From an uncultured Eubacteriales bacterium (GTDB lineage: Bacteria; Bacillota_A; Clostridia; Lachnospirales; Lachnospiraceae): a stretch of DNA of 10,984 nt. The first letter of the stretch is position 1, and each line of letters opens with the position of its first letter. This document shows, piece after piece, positions 7,743 to 10,984 of the stretch. Under the pieces are notes generated by a model. The model did no database searches, was not told the DNA's origin, and worked only from the letters and a program-made list of their open reading frames with translations. The stretch lies in NCBI GenBank assembly GCA_902803345.1, contig CADCPV010000463.1:1-10984 (forward strand), given 5' to 3'. Both the position numbers and the translations under genes were made by a program.

Positions 7743-7771
7743 ATTATACCCGATCAGGCAGTCTTTTGCAA
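7743..7771 (-). promoter_or_regulatory. Sigma-A-type promoter of the priA operon
   Basis: On the minus strand a -35 box TTGCAA (7766-7771; 4 of 6 consensus bases) is followed after exactly 17 bases by a perfect -10 box TATAAT (7743-7748). The expected transcription start is near 7736, giving a leader of about 24 nt that contains the priA ribosome binding site. It is the only good promoter seen ahead of the seven genes down to the kinase, so it probably drives them all. Confidence 0.8.
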
Positions 7772-7799
7772 GTATTATTCCGACACACTGCAATAGTAT

Positions 7800-7833
7800 G
7801 GCGCCGTCTGATCCAAAAAGCTCAGGCGGCGCC
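7800..7833 (-). repeat. 12-bp inverted repeat (hairpin) between the hydrolase unit and the priA promoter
   Basis: The arms 7800-7811 and 7822-7833 pair over 12 bp with a single G-U wobble, around a 10-nt loop. On the minus strand the loop contains TTTTT. It lies downstream of the serine hydrolase and candidate small ORF, and ends 28 bp upstream of the priA -35 box. The position suggests a terminator for the upstream unit, but no T-run follows the stem in either direction, so an intrinsic terminator is not assured. A factor-dependent terminator, an mRNA-stabilising stem or a DNA-binding site are alternatives. Confidence 0.6.
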
Positions 7834-7843
7834 GGGAAGATGT

Positions 7844-7870
7844 CGGGATCAGTCCCGTTTCAGATGAAAC
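7844..7870 (-). repeat. Two short adjacent hairpins after the candidate small ORF
   Basis: CGGGA/TCCCG (7844-7848 with 7853-7857, 4-nt loop) and GTTTC/GAAAC (7857-7861 with 7866-7870, 4-nt loop) lie side by side, sharing base 7857. They directly follow the small ORF's stop codon and precede the larger 12-bp hairpin. Five-base stems can arise by chance, so their meaning rests on position. Confidence 0.35.
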
Positions 7871-7969
7871 TCAGTTCGGCAGCTTAAAGGATCCCCAGAC
7901 TGTCTGCCCGTACTGGTCCTTCAGCTCGATCTCGTTCCTTTTCCTTTCTTTGTCACTCTTATCTGACAC
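7871..7969 (-). CDS. Candidate small protein, 32 residues, unknown function
   Basis: A short frame with a GTG start (7967-7969) and TGA stop (7871-7873). A very strong Shine-Dalgarno, GGGAGGTG (7978-7985), is spaced 8 nt from the GTG. The predicted product is hydrophilic, begins SDKSDKERKRNEIELKD after the initiator, and ends YGQTVWGSFKLPN. The first half is strongly charged and likely helical; the end has two aromatics and a Trp. No signal peptide or membrane segment is visible, and I recognise no family. It lies 84 nt after the serine hydrolase stop and is followed at once by hairpins, so it could be the last gene of that unit. The frame is open for 15 codons upstream of GTG without any ATG, so it could instead be the tail of a decayed larger gene. 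Confidence is modest because the frame is short. Confidence 0.42.
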   Translation of the reverse strand: MSDKSDKERKRNEIELKDQYGQTVWGSFKLPN

Positions 7970-7977
7970 GAAGGTTA

Positions 7978-7985
7978 CACCTCCC
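7978..7985 (-). promoter_or_regulatory. Near-perfect Shine-Dalgarno ahead of the candidate small ORF
   Basis: GGGAGGTG on the minus strand contains GGAGGTG, complementary to seven bases of the 16S rRNA 3' end, with 8 nt to the GTG at 7969. The only other frame it could serve begins with ATG before the site and ends within it, so the GTG frame is the natural user. Confidence 0.5.
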
Positions 7986-8053
7986 GCTCTACCATAAAAG
8001 ACAGCAAAAACGTTTCAGCGGTTGCGGAAGTATTCTGACAGTACTACCGGAAA

Positions 8054-9199
8054 TCACTCTCTCATGCACAGATACACCAAATCCCGGAGCTGACGGTGAA
8101 TCAGGTGGAATGTGATGCCGGAATTCAGGACATCCTGTGCATAAACATAGCTGAGATTGTTCGTCGGGTCTATCATCAGATAGAAGCCGGCGGCACCGTC
8201 CCAGCCGAAATGCCCCAGAGGACATGTGGAATCGTTGGTGTCAATAAAACGTCGCACTCCAAGACCATAGGTATAGCCCTTATTCTGCTCGAAGATCCGC
8301 AGCATATCCGTCTGCTGCACAGGCCCCAGCTGGCAGGAACGGTAGAGTTCGACAGTCTCCGGCTTCAACAGTTGATATCCGTTCCAGGCTTTTCCATAAT
8401 TCGCAAGCGCCGCACCGAGTTTGATGTAGTCATTGACTGAACTGACAAGTCCGCCGCCGCCTGATTCGTAAGCCTCCGAAATTCTGTGACGGCTGCGCAC
8501 GTCGCCCACGTATTCCAATTCGCCGGTCTCATTGTTGACCTGCATCAGCGCCGAAATGCGCGTAAGCTGCTCCTTTGTCGGATGGAAAGTCGTATCGGTC
8601 ATGCCGAGCGGCTCATAAATTGCCTTCTGCAGGTATTCGCCGAAACGCATTCCGGAAGCGACTTCGATCACCGCACCCAAAACGTCATGGCACAGGGAGT
8701 ACAGGTAATGCGTGCCGGGCTCGAATTCAAGCGGTCCGTCTGCAAATGCATTCGCTATCTCGACTGTACCTGCCGCATCGCCTTTTTCGGCAGTGACATC
8801 CTTCGCCGTTCCCCGCATCTGGTTATAATCCAGTCCGCCGGTCATTGTCATCAGATGCCGGACGGTCATGACATTTTCCGCGGGTTTTATGGATCCGTCC
8901 TCCTGTTTCACGGTCAGATGCGCGTATTTAGGGAGGTACTTTGAAACCGGATCATCAAGCGCCAGTTTCCCCTGCTCCAGAAGGGTCATCGCAGCCGTGC
9001 AGGTGGATACTTTGCTTCCTGAATAGATCCAATAGAGATCCTGATCCGAAACCGCACGTTTCTTTTCAAGGTCCGGATGTCCGACGCTGTGCCGGTAGAT
9101 CTCTTTGCCTTCCTTCATAATCAGCATATCTGCTGCCGGGATTTTGAAATTGGCTTCAATGCTGTCGAGAAAAGCGGTCAACGGTTCAAAATGATACAT
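8054..9199 (-). CDS. Serine hydrolase, beta-lactamase/penicillin-binding-protein-like family (class C fold)
   Basis: A 381-residue protein of the Beta-lactamase (PF00144-type) superfamily, which covers class C beta-lactamases, D-aminopeptidases and EstB-like esterases. SxxK is SGSK (60-63; nucleophile Ser60, Lys63). The second motif is YSL (167-169) in LYSLCHDVLGAVIE. The third is HFG (330-332) in GHFGWDGAAG. A conserved ESGGGGLVSSVNDY segment lies at 245-258. There is no signal peptide or transmembrane segment, so the protein should be cytoplasmic. That argues against true beta-lactam resistance and for an esterase or peptidase of unknown substrate. YSL replaces the YxN of class C beta-lactamases, which also disfavours that activity. 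The ATG at 9197-9199 has a full AAGGAGG (9206-9212) spaced 6 nt. It is probably transcribed from the promoter at 9403-9431, through the remnant that precedes it. The family is firm; the substrate is unknown. Confidence 0.92.
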   Translation of the reverse strand: MYHFEPLTAFLDSIEANFKIPAADMLIMKEGKEIYRHSVGHPDLEKKRAVSDQDLYWIYSGSKVSTCTAAMTLLEQGKLALDDPVSKYLPKYAHLTVKQEDGSIKPAENVMTVRHLMTMTGGLDYNQMRGTAKDVTAEKGDAAGTVEIANAFADGPLEFEPGTHYLYSLCHDVLGAVIEVASGMRFGEYLQKAIYEPLGMTDTTFHPTKEQLTRISALMQVNNETGELEYVGDVRSRHRISEAYESGGGGLVSSVNDYIKLGAALANYGKAWNGYQLLKPETVELYRSCQLGPVQQTDMLRIFEQNKGYTYGLGVRRFIDTNDSTCPLGHFGWDGAAGFYLMIDPTNNLSYVYAQDVLNSGITFHLIHRQLRDLVYLCMRE

Positions 9200-9219
9200 G
9201 TAATGCCTCCTTCGTGTGT

Positions 9220-9371
9220 TTATTCTTCACCGATCACAATCAGTTCATCTTCCGCGCTCAGGGAAATGTTCTCCTGAAGCCTCGGGTTGAATATACTCTT
9301 TGCTGCGCCTTCTTTGATTTCTTATTGTCAAACCAGTAGGAAAAGCGTTCTCTGAAGCTGTGTTTTTTCAT
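9220..9371 (-). pseudogene. Remnant of a CASTOR/POLLUX-like (RCK-type) ion channel gene, internally deleted
   Basis: An ATG at 9369-9371 with AGGAG about 9 nt upstream opens a frame that begins MKKHSFRERFSYWFDN and stops after 37 codons at 9258-9260. The opening resembles the N-terminus of bacterial CASTOR/POLLUX-related channel proteins (pattern FRERxxYxFDNxMSKG) just before their first membrane helix. In another frame, 9220-9321 encodes 33 residues ending LSAEDELIVIGEE, which resembles the closing strand of an RCK/TrkA-C-type domain (GDxLIVIGE). The two pieces overlap out of frame, and the channel helices and the regulatory domain core between them are missing. The simplest reading is a large internal deletion plus frameshift that left both gene ends, promoter and ribosome binding site in place. 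The homology is from memory of the family and not from alignment. A real 37-residue protein is the alternative. Confidence 0.5.
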
Positions 9372-9402
9372 GGGGATGAGCTCCTGTGTGTTTCTTGTAT
9401 TC

Positions 9403-9431
9403 ATTATAAATGTTCACGATATGAAACGCAA
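9403..9431 (-). promoter_or_regulatory. Sigma-A-type promoter ahead of the channel remnant and serine hydrolase
   Basis: A perfect -10 box TATAAT (9403-9408) lies 17 bases after TTGCGT (9426-9431; 3 of 6 consensus bases, with the key TTG present). The start would be near 9396, about 25 nt ahead of the remnant's ATG and about 196 nt ahead of the hydrolase ATG. No other promoter of this quality is seen before the hydrolase, so this one probably serves it. Confidence 0.65.
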
Positions 9432-9500
9432 GGATTTTTCATGGGAGGGGGATCAGGCTTTCGATTATTATCTGATGCCTTTTCAGTTTTTATGATATAG

Positions 9501-9541
9501 AAAAAGGCACCCAAAAGCAGGTTTTCCTGCTGTGGGTGCCT
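9501..9541 (-). terminator. Rho-independent terminator after the aminotransferase
   Basis: The arms AGGCACCCA (9505-9513) and TGGGTGCCT (9533-9541) pair perfectly over 9 bp. Within them AGCAGG/CCTGCT forms a further 6-bp stem with a 4-nt loop. On the minus strand the stem is followed by a run of five T (9505 to 9501). It lies 41 nt after the aminotransferase stop. No T-run follows on the plus strand, so it acts in the minus direction only. Confidence 0.92.
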
Positions 9542-9582
9542 GAAACTGTCAAATGGACTCCATTATGGTTTCAAGGTGTATG

Positions 9583-10770
9583 TTATGCCATCTCCTTCAC
9601 AAGTTCTCCGAGGATCCGGATTCCTTTTTCGATCTCCTCCATCGAGGGCATCGAATAATTCAGGCGGAAGCTCTGGGAACCTGCGGATTCATCGCAGTTG
9701 AAAGCGGTTCCGGGGACGACAAAGACAAGGTTTTCTCCGGCCCGGCGCACAAAATCCATCAGATCAATCTGCTCGGGAAGCGTACACCAGAGGAAAAGAC
9801 CGCCCTCTGGGCGTGTATAGCTCACGCAGTCCGGCATGTATCTGTCGAGGCATTCGAGCATGAAGCCGGCTTTTTTGCGGTACAGTGCCCGGATTTCTTC
9901 GACATGCGCATCCATATCGCACTCATCCATATAGCGCGAGCAGAGCATCTGGAAGAAAATGTTGGTATGCACATCCTCAACCTGCTTCGCAACGACGACC
10001 TTCTGGATCAGTTCCTTCGGCCCTAAGAGGAAGCCGATGCGCATGCCCGCCGAAAGGACTTTGGAGAAAGAACCGCAGTACAGCACTCTTCCGTCCGTAT
10101 CAAGCTTCTTGATTGTCGGGATATCCTCTCCCGCAAACCGCAGTTCGCCGTAGGGATTATCCTCCAAAATCAGCACATCATACTTCTGTGCAATCCGGTA
10201 AATCTCCTGCCGCTTTTTCAGGGAAGTGGTAAGGCCTGCCGGGTTCTGAAAGGTCGGAATCACATAGATAAATTTCGTATCCGGGTTCTCATGAAGCGTC
10301 TGTTCCAGCGCTTCTGTGTCCATTCCGTCGGAAAGAAGCGGAACGCCCTTGATCTTCGCGCCCAGCGAACGGAAAGCGTTCAGCGCACCGATAAAGCTCG
10401 GGTTTTCGGCGATCACCGTATCGCCTTCGTTGCAGAGGACCTTGCAGCTAAGCTCAATGCCCTGCTGTCCGCCGGTGACGATGATCAGATCATCATTTTC
10501 CGATCCGATGCCGAACTTTTCCCAAAGCCGTGCCCTGACCTGCTCCCGAAGCTTCGGATAGCCCTCTGTTACGCTGTACTGCAGCGCCTGGGCAGCCTGA
10601 TTTGCGAAGATTTCCGCGCTGATCCGCGACATGTCCGCAACCGGGAAAGACTCCGGCGCGGGATTGCCGGCAGCGAAACTAATGGCGCCGGGCGTCCCGA
10701 GACTCTTGAAGATCTCACGGATCGCCGATGGCTTCATATTGACCATTTTGTCTGAAATTCTGTATTCCAT
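9583..10770 (-). CDS. PLP-dependent aminotransferase, class I/II (2-aminoadipate/aromatic/MocR-like subgroup)
   Basis: A 395-residue fold-type I aminotransferase that uses pyridoxal phosphate in the cytoplasm. Key residues are visible: YSVTEGYPKLREQV (65-78), GGQQGIEL cofactor loop (100-107), PTFQNPAG with Asn176, LEDNPYGEL with Asp204 and Tyr207, the Schiff-base lysine in GSFSKVLSAGMRIG (Lys237, Arg244), and the carboxylate-binding Arg369 in SFRLNYS. The sequence style fits the LysN/ARO8-like group related to the C-terminal domain of MocR regulators, but there is no helix-turn-helix domain, so it is an enzyme and not a regulator. The substrate cannot be read from sequence; 2-aminoadipate, aromatic or branched-chain amino acids are all possible. 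The ATG at 10768-10770 has a moderate AGGG site. It lies 23 nt after the ACT-domain gene, with which it should be co-transcribed, and ends at a strong terminator. Confidence 0.93.
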   Translation of the reverse strand: MEYRISDKMVNMKPSAIREIFKSLGTPGAISFAAGNPAPESFPVADMSRISAEIFANQAAQALQYSVTEGYPKLREQVRARLWEKFGIGSENDDLIIVTGGQQGIELSCKVLCNEGDTVIAENPSFIGALNAFRSLGAKIKGVPLLSDGMDTEALEQTLHENPDTKFIYVIPTFQNPAGLTTSLKKRQEIYRIAQKYDVLILEDNPYGELRFAGEDIPTIKKLDTDGRVLYCGSFSKVLSAGMRIGFLLGPKELIQKVVVAKQVEDVHTNIFFQMLCSRYMDECDMDAHVEEIRALYRKKAGFMLECLDRYMPDCVSYTRPEGGLFLWCTLPEQIDLMDFVRRAGENLVFVVPGTAFNCDESAGSQSFRLNYSMPSMEEIEKGIRILGELVKEMA

Positions 10771-10793
10771 GGTATTTCCCTGTAGTTATATTC

Positions 10794-10984
10794 TTAGAAA
10801 AGCTTCCGCGCCTTCTCCGGATCGTCGAGCCTGAGTACTACATTTGCACCGCCGTCTTCAGGGCTGACAAAAGCGTAGAGATATTCAATGCCGATATCGT
10901 TGCTGCTGAGTTTGTCCACAAGTTCTGCCAGTGCGCCGGGCTTGTCCGCCATCGGCAGAGACAGCACTTCGGTCTTCTTGACGA
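10794..10984 (-). CDS. ACT-domain protein, C-terminal part (5' end outside window)
   Basis: The last 62 residues and stop (TAA at 10794-10796) of a gene that enters from beyond base 10984. The stretch VLSLPMADKPGALAELVDKL is the first strand-loop-helix of an ACT domain with the ligand-loop DKPG. GIEYLYAFV and ANVVLRLDD follow as the next strands. This matches the second ACT repeat of the roughly 140-residue tandem-ACT proteins common in Clostridia, which bind amino acids and often lie beside phenylacetate-CoA ligase or indolepyruvate oxidoreductase genes. The protein ends at EKARKLF, a few residues sooner than I would expect for that family. The downstream aminotransferase starts 23 nt later. 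Tandem-ACT architecture is inferred, since only one domain is in the window. Confidence 0.88.
   Translation of the reverse strand, partial: VKKTEVLSLPMADKPGALAELVDKLSSNDIGIEYLYAFVSPEDGGANVVLRLDDPEKARKLF

Noticed and set aside
7713..7793. N-terminal extension of PriA from an ATG at 7793
   Set aside because: The sigma-A promoter (7743-7771) and its expected start near 7736 lie inside this extension, which also lacks similarity to PriA. The ATG at 7712 has a ribosome binding site and the family N-terminus.
8054..9199. Antibiotic-resistance class C beta-lactamase
   Set aside because: There is no signal peptide and the second motif is YSL, not YxN. The protein fits the broad cytoplasmic serine-hydrolase group better.
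9384..9440. Short 12-codon frame starting ATGAAAAATCC on the minus strand
   Set aside because: It overlaps the -35 and -10 boxes of the promoter at 9403-9431, has no ribosome binding site, and is too short to support.
9583..10770. MocR-type transcription regulator
   Set aside because: The aminotransferase domain is MocR-like, but the protein starts directly with the aminotransferase N-terminus and has no GntR helix-turn-helix region.
1..10984. CRISPR array, tRNA, rRNA, transposon ends or phage genes
   Set aside because: Reading through both strands I saw no spaced direct repeats, cloverleaf genes, terminal inverted repeats flanking a transposase, or integrase-like frames.

Overview
The window looks like chromosomal DNA of a low-to-mid GC Gram-positive bacterium of the class Clostridia, probably Lachnospiraceae or a close relative. 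This is inferred from the gene order priA-def-fmt-rsmB-rlmN-stp-prkC, strong AAGGAGG-type ribosome binding sites, sigma-A type promoters with TATAAT boxes, and protein sequence flavour. Every gene I can support is on the minus strand, so transcription runs from high to low coordinates. I see no tRNA, rRNA, CRISPR array, insertion sequence or phage gene.

Region A (10984 down to 9501) is the end of one transcription unit. It holds the 3' part of an ACT-domain protein, cut by the window edge, then a class I/II PLP aminotransferase, then a strong intrinsic terminator. Region B (9431 to about 7800) is a small accessory unit. It has a good sigma-A promoter, a decayed remnant that resembles the two ends of a CASTOR/POLLUX (RCK-type) ion-channel gene, a cytoplasmic serine hydrolase of the beta-lactamase/PBP-like family, a possible 32-residue small protein with a near-perfect Shine-Dalgarno, and a series of inverted repeats.

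Region C (7771 down to 1, continuing beyond the window) is a tightly packed housekeeping operon started by a TTGCAA-17-TATAAT promoter. Its genes are priA (replication restart helicase), def (peptide deformylase), fmt (Met-tRNA formyltransferase), rsmB (16S rRNA m5C967 methyltransferase), rlmN (23S rRNA m2A2503 and tRNA m2A37 methyltransferase), stp/prpC (PP2C phosphatase) and prkC/pknB (Ser/Thr kinase, N-terminal 264 residues only). Gaps run from 38 nt down to 4-nt overlaps, so translational coupling is likely at fmt-rsmB, rlmN-stp and stp-prkC. The genes link restart of replication, start and finish of formyl-methionine use in translation, rRNA modification and a phosphatase/kinase pair that sets Hanks-type phosphorylation.

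Gene-free stretches over 300 bases: 9200-9582 holds the channel remnant, a promoter and a terminator. 7713-8053 holds the priA promoter, the inverted repeats and the candidate small ORF. I found no convincing undescribed system. The most unusual items are the channel remnant, the small ORF with its following hairpins, and altered helicase motifs in PriA.
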